From: Anas platyrhynchos
Lineage: Eukaryota > Chordata > Aves > Anseriformes > Anatidae
Length of the DNA stretch: 64,000 nt
NCBI RefSeq assembly: GCF_047663525.1
Contig: NC_092600.1
Coordinates: forward strand, 1,732,001 to 1,796,000
Direction: 5' to 3'
Shown: positions 26,840 through 61,135 of the stretch, in pieces
Layout: each line of letters begins with the position of its first letter
Numbering within the stretch: the stretch's first letter is position 1
Made by a program: the position numbers and the translations under genes
The notes under the pieces: model-generated
Databases searched by the model: none
What the model was told of the DNA's origin: nothing
What the model saw: only the letters and a program-made list of their open reading frames with translations

Positions 26840-27230
26840 CTGCGCCCCCCCGGCGGGGATGCTCGGGGCGCTGCGGGTGGTGCCCGTGGGTCCCGCTCCG
26901 CAGTGCCCTGCGCTGCGCTTTCGCTTTCCCTTCGCCTTTCGCTTTCCCTTCGCCTCGCTGCCGTCGTCGATCCCTCCCGGGCCGTGGAGGAGGAGCGGTC
27001 CCTGCTGCCGCCCCCCCCTCTCCGAGCCGCTCTGAGCCCCCCCCGAGGCGAGCCGGCTTCATCCCAGCCATCAGGAGCCTGGCCGGGCCCCCCAGCACAG
27101 CCCTCGGATCCCCCCCGAGCAGACTCGGGGACACTGCAGGGACGTGGGGATGCGAGGGGACCCCCCGGGGGGCAGAAGGAGCCCACAGCCCAGAGGAGAG
27201 CTCCCCCCGAGCAGCCCCTCTGTAAGGGGG
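26840..27230 (-). ncRNA. Hypothetical first exon of a minus-strand lncRNA
   Basis: Inferred from CpG-island position and the consensus donor CAG|GTAAGG at 26,839. The right boundary is only the island edge. Frames through it encode low-complexity Arg/Gly/Pro/Ala sequence with no recognised domain, so a non-coding role is preferred. It could instead be the 5' UTR exon of a coding gene whose other exons are to the left. Confidence 0.25.
26919..26954 (-). promoter_or_regulatory. Tandem 18-bp duplication with two IRF-element-like motifs
   Basis: Two exact 18-bp copies (26919-26936, 26937-26954). Each contains TTTCGCTTTC, which reads GAAAGCGAAA on the minus strand and fits the GAAANNGAAA core bound by interferon regulatory factors. 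It lies in the CpG island, inside the hypothetical minus-strand first exon. Confidence 0.4.
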
Positions 27231-28917
27231 AGATGTACGACCTGGGGTGGTTTGGAAAATGCTATGGGAACCACAAGATTTCTGATAGCTAAGGACAAGC
27301 AAGGAATAAATCAAAAAGAAACGTTCTTGGTTCACCCCATGGTGTAAGAACCAGCCAGCTGCTCCCAATTAGATGCCTCGAGAAGCCTCACCTGGGAGCT
27401 GATCGGATGCAGCTCCCCCAAGCTCTACGGCCAAGGGCAGGAGCTGGGCTGGGGCTTTGCACAGGCACCAGCACGGCCCCGCTCCTCCTGGGCTGTTTTA
27501 CTGTAACCCTCCTGCTACAGGGTGTTAATGACTGCGAGCTGTAAAGCTCTTTTCTTTAGGAATTTAATCAGGTACCTGCTGTTCTTGGGCATTTCCTTCT
27601 GACCACTCCTGTTCTGTGCCTTGGTAGCGTTAGTTTTGGAGCTAGCAGCAGGTGCAGTTGAATTGCCTGGTTTGTCAGGCAAAGAGGTGAGGGATGGAGG
27701 TAAGGTCTGGTAGAATAAGAGGCCAAAGTTGTATGGTGTGAGTGGGGCAGAAAAACTGCCTCCCTACAGCTGAGGATGCCCTTTTCTACAACCTGCACTG
27801 GCTCAGAAGAATGCATTCCCTAGTTTTGTTTGGTTTTTGTTTTCCTCTTGGAAGCACTCATTTCTGCACTTCCAGAACGCTACTCACACACAGCATTACC
27901 CCTGATGTAAGCAACGAGGCAATGCCCCAGTGCACAGGCTGATAGAAGGAGGCACCAAGGATTTTACTTTCTTAATTCTTTTGTTTGTTTTGTGCTGGAG
28001 AGGAACGCCGAGGGGAGGGCCCAGGGGTTTGCACAAGTTGCTGGGCTGCCCTGCAGAACTGCTGCTGTAACCCCTTACTCCAAAGGATCCAAAACAAAAT
28101 AGGACAAGTGATACATTAGCCAGGCTATTAAACAATGAAACTTTACACTAACATCCTGGAGGAAGTGTTTCAAAAAGCTTCTAGGATTAATGATCTGTAG
28201 TCTGCTTAAATAAGGGAAGGCGGCTGGGACCTGGTTAGCACGAGGGCTTGCTCTCCTCTAACATTTAACTGGGTTGCAGAATCCAGATCCATATTCCACC
28301 AGGGGAAGAACTGAGCCGTGGGAAGTGACTTCCCATTATCTAAATACCACTTTTATTTACAGATATACATATAATATTAAATTATAAAATCATAAAGTTA
28401 CCAGTTGTCCAAATTATATTTGAAATTTGGGCCACGGGAACCAGCTTCCCCCAGTGCTCCTTAGGCTGCTTGTTGCCTGCTGTAATGCAGGGTTGGGTTT
28501 AATTTTTTGCAGATACCAAACCTACACGTACAAGACAGGCCAAACACTGATTATTTAAAAGGAAAACCAGGCACTGACAGGCAGGGTCCCTGCACTGTTT
28601 CTTACACCACCTAGTGTCGAACTTGGCTGACCCTGCTCCTCTCCGAGCACCCAGCTTTGTGCAGCTCGTGGGGGGGAGCCCACAGAAACCCAGCAGCACC
28701 GTTTGTGTGGCAAACACCTCCCACACCACTCTGCTACAGATACGTCAGCAGTGCTGCAGAGAAACTTCTTGCAGTCCCTCAGTGATGTGCCATTTCTAAA
28801 TACGTGTGGAATTACCAGTCCTGTGGCAGTGCCTACAGGGCTGTAATAAATGAAGCTGCTGTTATACAAGTAAGGCATTAGAACACGACATAAAAATTAT
28901 GAGAATAATTCATTTTA
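27230..28917. other. Intergenic, nothing recognised
   Basis: Transition from the CpG island to AT-rich sequence. No coding exon, repeat family or RNA gene was recognised. Open frames are under 110 codons and have no similarity I can identify. Confidence 0.7.
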
Positions 28918-28937
28918 AAGAGAATTCCAGATACAAT

Positions 28938-28943
28938 TTTATT
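28938..28943 (-). terminator. SLC22A5: Candidate distal poly(A) signal of SLC22A5
   Basis: AATAAA on the minus strand, followed by a TTGTATCTGG stretch. It is the most distal of three hexamers downstream of the stop codon and lies shortly after a (TA)n tract. Confidence 0.3.
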
Positions 28944-28972
28944 CAGAATTTTACAAACAACAAGCATTTTTC

Positions 28973-28991
28973 TATATATATATATATATAA
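28973..28991. repeat. (TA)n microsatellite
   Basis: About nine TA dinucleotides, shortly upstream (in minus-strand sense) of the distal SLC22A5 poly(A) hexamer. Confidence 0.95.
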
Positions 28992-30502
28992 AAGTGTAAG
29001 AATCAATTTAGTTACAGCTAGGAATATTTACATTCTTAAAAGAAATTTCCACGTGTTTCTATGTACAAGGCTGTGACCATCACTAGGAGGTTGAAGTACT
29101 CCCAAAAGCACGTGTAACCAATGCGTTATGCTGCCTAAGCTGATTCTAAGTTTTAAGAAACTTAAAACTGGTTTGCAAGTTAAGGCCCTATTCTACAAAT
29201 AGTGAAATACAAGTTTATTCAGAGACAGTCCCAACAACTTCTGTAGGTGCCTACTGTGCATAGGTCTCTGGAGAGCACAACCAAGAACAGCCCCCATGGG
29301 TGAAACACGAGTGGCTGTAAACAGAGCCGGGTGTAACTCATGTTCATCTCGGATTCCATGAGCTCAGCAATTCAGTCCAGGTATCACCATATCTCAAAAT
29401 GGAAGTCTCCCAGACACAAACTGTTTTTATGACGTGGTTAGGTACACAGAGAAAGTTGTAAAGAATGCTCCTCCTCACAGGCAGCAGGCTGAAGGCAGTT
29501 CCGCATCAAACCAAGAAAGGGTTGTGCAATTAAAATAACATGAATAAGCATTCAGAGCCCAACCCTTGCCTTGACTTACTGCAGTCCCATTCCCCAGTCC
29601 ATGCACCACCTCCCTGAGCTTTCTTCTTTCAAACCGTAATTTGGAAGCACAGGAGCAGGTGCTCGCACCTCTTAAAGTGCAGTGTCAGAAGTGACCCAAA
29701 CCTGCCTGCTTCTGAAAGATGAATTACCAGATAAGGCTGTTGTGAGGATTGCATTCAAAGTCTGGAGAGTCGAACCAGAAGATTCTGTGAAATCTGACTG
29801 TCTTGCATGAACAAGTGACTGAAGAAGTTGTGGTACCTTTTGAGCTAACGGTATTTCCATTTGCATGCAAGGAAACCAGTCAGAGGATTGTGCAACTTGC
29901 CCGAGGCGATGAGAAGAGTCAGTCAAAGAGCTATAAATGAAGACACCCTAGTTCCCAGGTCAAGGCCTTAATACTGCTTTCCTTGGTGAACGCCCTGTAA
30001 CGTGCATGGTTCTCTAGCAGCAGATAATTTCACCTAGCCAGAAGTCTCTGCTGTTGTAACGCAGGTTATGGGCATGGTAACCATTTAGTCTGAAGTTATA
30101 ACAGCAGTCCCTTTACAGAAGGGTCTCAGAAAACAGGTCCCAGTCCTGCTTCACATCCCTGTAACACAAAGCGACACGCCAAGGACATGTCTATAGGGAA
30201 ACACCACCCCAGACAATACTGGAAGTAAGCCATGTCTGACAAGGTTGCAGTCAGTGAGCACCATCCCAAACCATGGTACTGTGCAGCACCAACGCTTTGT
30301 TCCACAGCTACCCACAGCCACAGTTAGTGTTGTAGATCTGACTCGTTGCCAGTGCTGATGTCACTCTAACACCTGCTAACTACTGGTTCAGTTCATTTAA
30401 TCTACGTCTTGCCCAGATCACATCACCTGCCTGTTGATGCTATTAAAATAGTCCCTTGAGTTCTTCTGGAAATACTTGGTAGCTGGATTCTGACTACACA
30501 CT

Positions 30503-30588
30503 AAAACAAGGAACTTGCTTTAAACAAGGAACTTGTTTTAGAGATTAGAACGATACATTCATCACTAAAGTTCCTTGTTTTAGAGATA
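30503..30588. repeat. Cluster of direct and inverted short repeats
   Basis: ACAAGGAACTTG occurs twice in direct orientation (from about 30,505 and 30,524) and its core occurs inverted as AAGTTCCTTGT at 30568-30578. In addition CTTGTTTTAGAGAT occurs twice (30532-30545, 30574-30587). It lies in the presumed SLC22A5 3' UTR. Confidence 0.85.
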
Positions 30589-31917
30589 AGCCTGAGGATC
30601 AGTGCAGGACAGCAAAATAAACAGAAAATAACCCAGGATGCTATATTAAATACATTGTTTCTGAGTCACACTTCTTACTTTTAAGATTAGCAAGGAAGAA
30701 AGTGTATTTTGTGACACAGAGCTGGCCATTGTGTTTTGCAGTGTTAGTCATAACCAGAAAATTCCCCAATTAGGTTGCACCAAAAATAAACAAAACAAAA
30801 ACCCCAGCCCTTGTTTAGTAAACATTAGAGTACTCAAATATTCAAGAACAAAAGACTATCAGGCACATACCTGGTTGACACAGTGGATTAAAAATAACAG
30901 CTAAATCAGATGTTAGATGGACTTTAACAGGAATTTCTATAATAGATCATGTGTCAGGCAAGCACGTATCTTGTATTTTACGTCTCAGGATATTTTCTGA
31001 AACAGTTTACAGGAAGAGGCTTATGGGACACAGTTGTTTACATTGGCAAACTCATCACAAGGAAGTTGCAGCTAATTGTGCTTTGCCTCAAATTCCTGTG
31101 GTGATCACATTTCTTCTATATAAGACACAAAAAAGCAGCTGCTTCTGGATGCTCCAGTTCCTATCAGTTTAAAAGAGATAAGGCTTACAAAAATATATTG
31201 GCACCGAGCTTGTTGCATAGGTAAGAATACGGTCTAAAATTTTCCAGAAAAGGTGCAAGGTGGGAAACCTGACAAATTCTATCAGGGCTTTTGGATGAGG
31301 GATGTTCCCACCACCAGGAAGCCCGGCTGATTCATGCCCTCTCCTGACATTTGTTTGCTCAAGGCCATTAAGTGATGTGCAGTGAAGCTTGCAAAATTCA
31401 GGCTCTCAACGTATGCACCATTTTCAAATTATGCACTCCATTTTAAACTCATCTGTTAAATGCCTCTCTATCTGCCAAACAGGAATGAAACTGAACCTGC
31501 TGGAACTTTGGGATTTCTCTCCTCAGAAGAGCTGGCAGTATGACAAAAGTAAGCTTCTCCGTATCATTCTGTGGCCTGGCGACGCTGGCCAGCTTCCTGC
31601 TGCATCCAGAAGATAAAATGTTGAACAATTAGATGAGAAGATGCAGGGAAAGAAGAGCAAGCCCTGCAGATTAAGACATTGGTAGGAAGAGTGTAAAACA
31701 CAAACCCAAAGACTGCTGTCCGTGCAGAGTTTCTGCCTTCTTGCTTCCCAGATGAACAGTCCAGAGGGCACAGAACTGCACCAAGCCAGCTGCTGCAGCC
31801 CGGTTAGCAAGGACAGGACACAGAGTATTGGCAATTCAGCTGTTCAACTGCATGAATTGCTGCTGCACCTAGAAAGTAAGGCCCCTAACAGCTTGGACTA
31901 TACAGGTTCAGGTTCTG

Positions 31918-31923
31918 TTTATT
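31918..31923 (-). terminator. SLC22A5: Candidate proximal poly(A) signal of SLC22A5
   Basis: AATAAA on the minus strand about 1.3 kb after the stop codon, a distance similar to the 3' UTR length of the human gene. The downstream GT element is only moderate. Confidence 0.3.
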
Positions 31924-33219
31924 CAGTCATTATAAGACAGGACAAAACACAAACAAGTGCCACAGATAAATGCTTTCACCATACACATCTGTCACAGTAT
32001 TAAGTAATGCAAGTTCAGGATGGCACAAACAAAACTGTGCGTAGGTGTATATTGTATGTTTTTAAAGAAACACAGGTAGTGCCAAAGTGCTTCTATGACC
32101 CAAGGAATAATTTCTTGGCAGATTTTCAACATGATTTTTCTTTTCCTTTAAGAAATTCACACACACAATTAACACGAGTTAAGTGAAGTAACAGACCTCA
32201 CAGGAATCAAACCATTGGCACTTGAGAATGAAGAACCAGTGGTCACAAACATATTCTAAACGTTGTTCTTCGTAAATTTTACCATGAGGTCAGTGGAGTG
32301 GCGTGGATTATTGATAGTATGTGGATGTGCAAGTATGTGGAAAGGACAGAACAAGGACAGGAGAATCACTTCCATCATCCCAAATTGCACAGAACATTTA
32401 AAAAACAAACAAACAATTCAGACAGAAAATTTCCAACACTCATCAAAAAGGAAGAACTCCAAACTAACAACAGCCTCTACACACACAGATGAAACCTTTT
32501 GCATCATTTAAAATAAATACAGCCTCAAATCAGGCCACATTCCAGTGTCAGATGTAAACAACTTCATCAGACGTATGTAGTTGAAAACCAGCATTGGATT
32601 CCAGTGGATTTTGTGAGCAAAGCTTCAATGCTACAGGTATTTTGTGCAAGACTATCCTTTCACTATGCTGAGTTAAAACATTTCACGTTAGAATTCCTTC
32701 TCAAAAATCTTTCTTTGCATCTTTCTGAATCTGTTACCAAATTCAGCACGTGTAAAGTCTCTTAAGATAACAAAGGCACGTTTTCATAACCTTTACTATA
32801 ATAAATAAGTTTTCTGTCCAGAGACAGAAGTCAAGGATTCAAAACCAATTAGCAGCTTTTTCTAGCTATTTTAAATTCTTGATGGGCATCAGCTCTGGAG
32901 AAGGCTCACTGATGAATCCAGGTGCTCTGCTAGCCCTTGAACTCATTTTCAAGTATTGTTCAGCTGAACTACACACTTACTTACAAAGGATTGACCAGAT
33001 ACTGTTCCATGGTACTAATGCATTAAGGCGGCTGAAAATCTCATTGAAGGCTACACAGTATTTATGGCCATATAAAATGAGAATGTTTGGAACACAGTGC
33101 TTAAATTTATAAATAAGGTTAAAATTGCAGGAAGAAGTGTTGCCACTAGCCTGTTCTAGAAGGAATATTAGAAGAAAAGTCCATTTAACTTTCAATCCAC
33201 AAGGAAGCAGACAGTTTCA

Positions 33220-57123
<23,904 letters not shown>

Positions 57124-57659
57124 GGCTCCGCCAAGCTGCGGCCGCCGCCGCCGCCTGCTACCCGCGGCCAGGAAGCGGCCGGGCCCGGCCCGCCGAGCTC
57201 CGAGCCATGGGGCCGGGCCTCAGCCGCCGGGGGAGCGGCCGGGGGTGGGGTTTGCAGGCGGAGGGCCCGCAGGTGGGGCCGGGCGCCGCTGCCGCCGAGG
57301 CCCGGCCCAGCCCGGTGCGGCCCGGCGGAGGCCGCCCGGCGGCTCCCCGGCATGGCGGCCGCATGGAGGCGCGGCGGGGGCTCGGCCGCTGAGGGGGAAG
57401 GACACGGGCCCGGCTGCCCCTGAGGCGTGGGGCCGCCCGTTCCGAGCCACACGTGTCTAAAAGAGTATAATAAAGCACGCATGTAATGCATGAGTGTCTA
57501 TTCAATGTAAAATCTGTACTCCTGTGGTTGTTTTCGCACTAATAGGCAGCCAATACCACAGCGCGGCTCCCTCACACACCCTCCTCAAAGGGAGATGGGG
57601 ACAAAAAGCACAACGGAGAAGGGCTCAAGGGTCGGGGTTGCTCAACCGGTTACTGTTAT

Positions 57660-58030
57660 GGGTAAAACAGACAGAGTAGGGAGAGTAGCGTCATTTATTG
57701 CCTATTGCTAACAGAGCAGTGAGAACTAAAAGGAAACTAAAAGCACCTTCCCCCTGTCCATCTGCTACCTCTTCCCCTTGAGCAGCCCAGGGGAATGGGG
57801 GCTGCGATCAGTCTGTAATGCTTCTGAGCTCCTTGCACAGGGGCTGCCTTCTTACACTGTGCTTGGCCTCTGGTCTGTACCTGGCATCTGGACCTGCATG
57901 TTTTGGGCAAGCGGAAAAGCAAAGGAGCTTTTACAGGTCTCCACGAGGAGCCTGGCCCAGGCCCGTCTTGGTGGCATGTACCAAACAGAACCGCTAAAGT
58001 TTCCTCACTAAGGCCTAGCTTTGGGTCCTT
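57660..58030. mobile_element. Possible degraded avian LTR-type repeat fragment
   Basis: The stretch with AGTGAGAACTAAAAGGAAAC, a CCTTCCCCCTGTCCATC block and GGGGCTGCGATCAGTC-TGTAATGCTTCT resembles my memory of dispersed avian endogenous-retrovirus LTRs. No internal retroviral genes, no paired LTR and no target-site duplication were seen. If real it is an old solitary fragment between SLC22A4 and SLC22A5. A repeat-library search would settle it. Confidence 0.35.
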
Positions 58031-58234
58031 CCCCATGTGTGAGCCTTGACTGATTGTTTTGTTCTTAGTACAGTCAAAGGAAGAGAGTTAAAAAATAATA
58101 TTCTATTCCCAGGCCAAAAGAATCATATTGGCATTGTCAGGATGACAGGACGATTCTGTCTGCTATAGAGCTCTGTTAGGAAGCCACATGATTCACACTT
58201 CTGCCTTTTTTTTGTTGTTTTGTTTGACATTTTC

Positions 58235-58262
58235 TCAGTTGGAGGTTGATACCTCCAACTGA
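58235..58262. repeat. Perfect inverted repeat, 12-bp arms, 4-nt loop
   Basis: Arms TCAGTTGGAGGT and ACCTCCAACTGA around the loop TGAT. It lies about 0.2 kb beyond the putative SLC22A4 cleavage site, in the short gap before the SLC22A5 promoter. It is too short for a standard pre-miRNA and has no T-run next to it that would make it a simple terminator. Confidence 0.9.
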
Positions 58263-58469
58263 TAAAAGCCAAAGGAATACCACGTATGGCATTCTTGAAT
58301 GCGTGTAATGAGAAACTAACATCTTCTGGGGAAGAGCTTATTTATGGGCTTTGTTTTCATACCTTATCCATGCTAAATACATTATAAATTACTTCTTTAA
58401 ACAGCTCTGCAAGTGTTACATTTAGAAGACTTTATTCTTCCATGACAAACCACAGAGAAAGTAGGTTAC

Positions 58470-61059
58470 ACAATGCCAGTGCACATTTTTATTACAATAA
58501 AGACAGCAGTTACCAAGCAACAACTACTACATTTGTACACATGCTTTAACAGATCCAATAAGCCCACGTCAGATCTTACTGAAGATAAGAGGTTACACAG
58601 ACAGAACCAGGTAAATGTGACAGAGGAGAGAGCTGAGGCACAGTGCAATCAGTGGGAGAGATCCAGTCGTGCTTCCCTCCCATCTCCGAGTCAGAGCTGT
58701 ACATACATCTGCCAACTGCACGTGAGCATGCAGGTCTCATCATGAGCCCCACCGAGTGTCTGACAGAGAAAACTCGCTGAAGATTGCAGTGAAAGTCTTA
58801 AATTGCTCACCAGCAACACATTTATTTCCTGCCAACAGCTACTAAACCAATGCTGTTTTCTTCAGCTGTACAATTAAAAATTCAGTAACTACGTCAGCTG
58901 AAGCAATCTCCTTTTCTTGTTTTGACTGTGCTCTGACACATTAAGTCCTTATAACAACATCACATTCTTGTCAGAGGTACATTCCACTCACATAGGATTA
59001 TTATTTTTTTTTTAATCTGCCAATACTAAACTGTGACACTAGCTTTGGATGAATGGTATAAACAGGAAAAATAAAACTGATTAAAACAAGGTATTTCAAA
59101 AAATCACAATCCTTTTTCTTATTTAAAAAATTAAAATTAGGTTTTAAGATACTACGAAGTTTAAGAATATAAAAATATTTACCTTTAGAAATACCTAGGC
59201 TTACAATCACATAAAATAAGTATGAACTTAATATAAAAATCTTCATAAAAACACAGCCACCTATATTTAACTAAGTCCTCAAAGCTGATATAAAGGTTTT
59301 GTTCAGAAATCTAGTTATGTCTAAACAGCTATTCTAGAGATTAACTTTGTAATAAGACAAGATTAAATACTGTTGTTATTAGAGAAATTCCAGTTTGAGA
59401 AGGGATGAGAACATCTGGGGTCATTAGCCTTATGCCACATTACATTCGTGGCAAAAACATGACTTCAGAACATTAATATTAAAGGCAGTAGAATTCCCAC
59501 ATCCCAAAGAGCAGCTTGAAATGATTGCACACGTTCCTTGCATTTAAATGTTACAAAGCTTTATATATGTGCTCGAACTTACAGGGAGGTCCTCACTTCT
59601 GTGCCAAATGCCAGCACAAGACAAATTGCCATGAATTCTCACATTAAGAGATGAGATACTGCTTTTCTTGGCCCTTACAGAATGTGAATCATGGCTGGTA
59701 GTTATTTCTAAATGATAAAAATCAGCCTACCTGTTCTAGGTAGTCTGGCTAGGCTGACAGACTTTATGTGGCCAACATATCCATGCACAACCAATAAAAA
59801 AGACCTATTGCAAACTGTGTAGTGTTCATAAAACAGTAGTAGCACAAATCTGAGCTCTACTACATGTGACTTTTCATCTTACCTAGCTTTGCTGTACTTT
59901 AAAAAAATGCATTTATAACGTGTAGGATTTGAAAAATAAAATACTGGCTTTGTTGGCATTCTTTGTTTTGAAAAAAATATATCTGTGGTCCCAAATCAGC
60001 TCTTCTGAGTTCTTGCTAGCTGCAGGTAAACAACTCCTGTGCAGAACATCAGATTTTTGTAAGCATCAATCCCCTCTAAATTTGTAAATCGTACAAAGGC
60101 TTTTGCAGAGGCTTTAAAAACTGAGATGAGCTTTCTCTGAAGGTAAAGCACAATGTAGTGTGTATTCAAAGGAGAACTGAAATGCTTTGAAAAAAAGACA
60201 AAAAGATTCAAAAAGCTGCTTGTGTCAATATACCATGAAAACCCCCAAAGCTAACACTGCAGAGCATATTTGAATTGGATCATTTACTTGCTGAAGTCTG
60301 TGTTTCATTTGAAAGTGGGCACGGCCCATCAGAAGTAGGTCAGCAAGCTGGGGTCCTTACACAGAACATTCATGAAGCCCAGTGATTTCAGCAGGCTTAG
60401 GCTTTACAAAAAAAAAAACCAACTTTTACAGGGACAAGTGGATCAAAAATGGGAAACACACATCAAAAGCTACTCTGTCTTGTTTAAAAAATGTTACTGT
60501 TTTGAAAACACTAATGTTATTTATATTATGTTTTTTAAACAAAAATGTTATTTCAGTGATGTCTACATGTGCTTTGCTACAGCTAAACTCGGATTCCACC
60601 GAGACGATCAGGCTTTGGTTACAGGTTTCAAACGAGGCTGGGGTCTTTCCTTTAGATACGTGTGCTGAGATGTTCGGTGACGGACACCCAGCTCCCCTTC
60701 ATCCAGTCAGCGCACACAGCAAGAGAAACCACCAGCATTACATTTGCTACCTTCTTTTTTTCCTTTTAGCAGCTTTCATTGAGTCCATGACCGAGTAGAG
60801 TCATAGCTGTATTCCTGCTGCTCGAGTCACGTGTAGTACACGCAGACCTCTGTTTTTCAGCAGGGACTGGACCTGCTGGCACACTCCGGGAATCAGGACA
60901 CAATCACAGACTAAGAGTCCTATGGAGCAGACAGCATCTGTTCAGTAAACTGGGTATTTAGCTACAGCAGCACAGGGGATAATAACTATGGTGTGGCAGC
61001 ACTGACTGGCGGGTTTTGCACCTTGTTCTTTCAGCCCTGATGAGAGCATGCATCCATCT
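58470..61059 (-). other. SLC22A4: Probable SLC22A4 3' UTR
   Basis: About 2.6 kb of AT-rich sequence without ORFs follows the SLC22A4 stop codon. A minus-strand AATAAA (58493-58488) is followed by a CA dinucleotide and a GT-rich stretch, a good fit for cleavage near 58,470. Another AATAAA occurs at 58436-58431. The extent is inferred; no transcript evidence is available. Confidence 0.5.
58488..58493 (-). terminator. SLC22A4: Candidate poly(A) signal of SLC22A4
   Basis: AATAAA on the minus strand, with a CA and a GTGTAACC-type GT-rich element 15-30 nt downstream. A second AATAAA at 58436-58431 is an alternative. Confidence 0.5.
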
Positions 61060-61135
61060 TCACATTGGTGTTACCAAAATTTTAGGATTCTTCTTGGAAT
61101 TCCTAGCTCCAGTGGTTTGTTGCCCATTTCTGAAA
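61060..61135 (-). CDS. SLC22A4: SLC22A4 exon 10 (coding part), C-terminal tail
   Basis: The start was chosen at 61135 after CTTTCAG because TG|T then gives C-F-R-N-G, parallel to human W-F-R-S-G, and stays open to TGA at 61062-61060. A second TTTCAG lies 6 nt downstream, and using it would place a stop codon at the junction. Two further AGs lie upstream in the same tract. The tail ends VTPM, still of the S/T-x-hydrophobic PDZ-ligand form. Confidence 0.85.

Larger units (their letters stand above)
26290..27230. promoter_or_regulatory. CpG island, probable promoter of an unidentified (likely non-coding) transcript
   Basis: About 0.9 kb of very CpG- and C-run-rich sequence, isolated from any recognised coding exon. 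It has open frames of over 250 codons on both strands, which is expected by chance when stop codons are scarce. On the minus strand a perfect donor (CAG|GTAAGG, junction 26840/26839) suggests a first exon starting inside the island and splicing leftward. Location and orientation match the mammalian lncRNA between SLC22A5 and IRF1 (IRF1-AS1), but no sequence homology can be claimed. Inside are an 18-bp tandem duplication (26919-26954) with IRF-like motifs and a direct repeat of CCGCCGTTATTTCCCC near 26,590 and 26,628. Confidence 0.6.
28918..33219 (-). other. SLC22A5: Probable SLC22A5 3' UTR and downstream flank
   Basis: Long AT-rich stretch without ORFs directly after the SLC22A5 stop. Minus-strand AATAAA hexamers occur at 31923-31918, near 29,215, and at 28943-28938. 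The first would give a 3' UTR of about 1.3 kb; the last would give about 4.3 kb. Which is used cannot be told from sequence. A cluster of short direct and inverted repeats lies at 30503-30588, and a (TA)n tract at 28973-28991 sits just upstream of the most distal signal. Confidence 0.4.

Noticed and set aside
26293-27225. 310-codon open frame on the plus strand in the CpG island, with a 257-codon frame opposite
   Set aside because: Very low stop-codon density in CpG-rich sequence makes long frames on both strands expected. The products are Pro/Arg/Gly/Ser low complexity with no domain, and the frame runs past the CpG island without splice logic.
28141-33219. tRNA, snRNA or miRNA genes
   Set aside because: No tRNA A/B-box pair with cloverleaf, no snRNA motif, and no long imperfect hairpin typical of pre-miRNA was recognised by eye in this or other AT-rich parts.
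59560-59670. Minus-strand AG|GGCCAAGAAAAGCAG as an alternative last exon of SLC22A4 (W-A-K-K-S-S...)
   Set aside because: It is in frame with exon 9 but has no resemblance to OCTN tails. The exon at 61135-61060 matches the FR.G...NPK.L.T layout and is closer.
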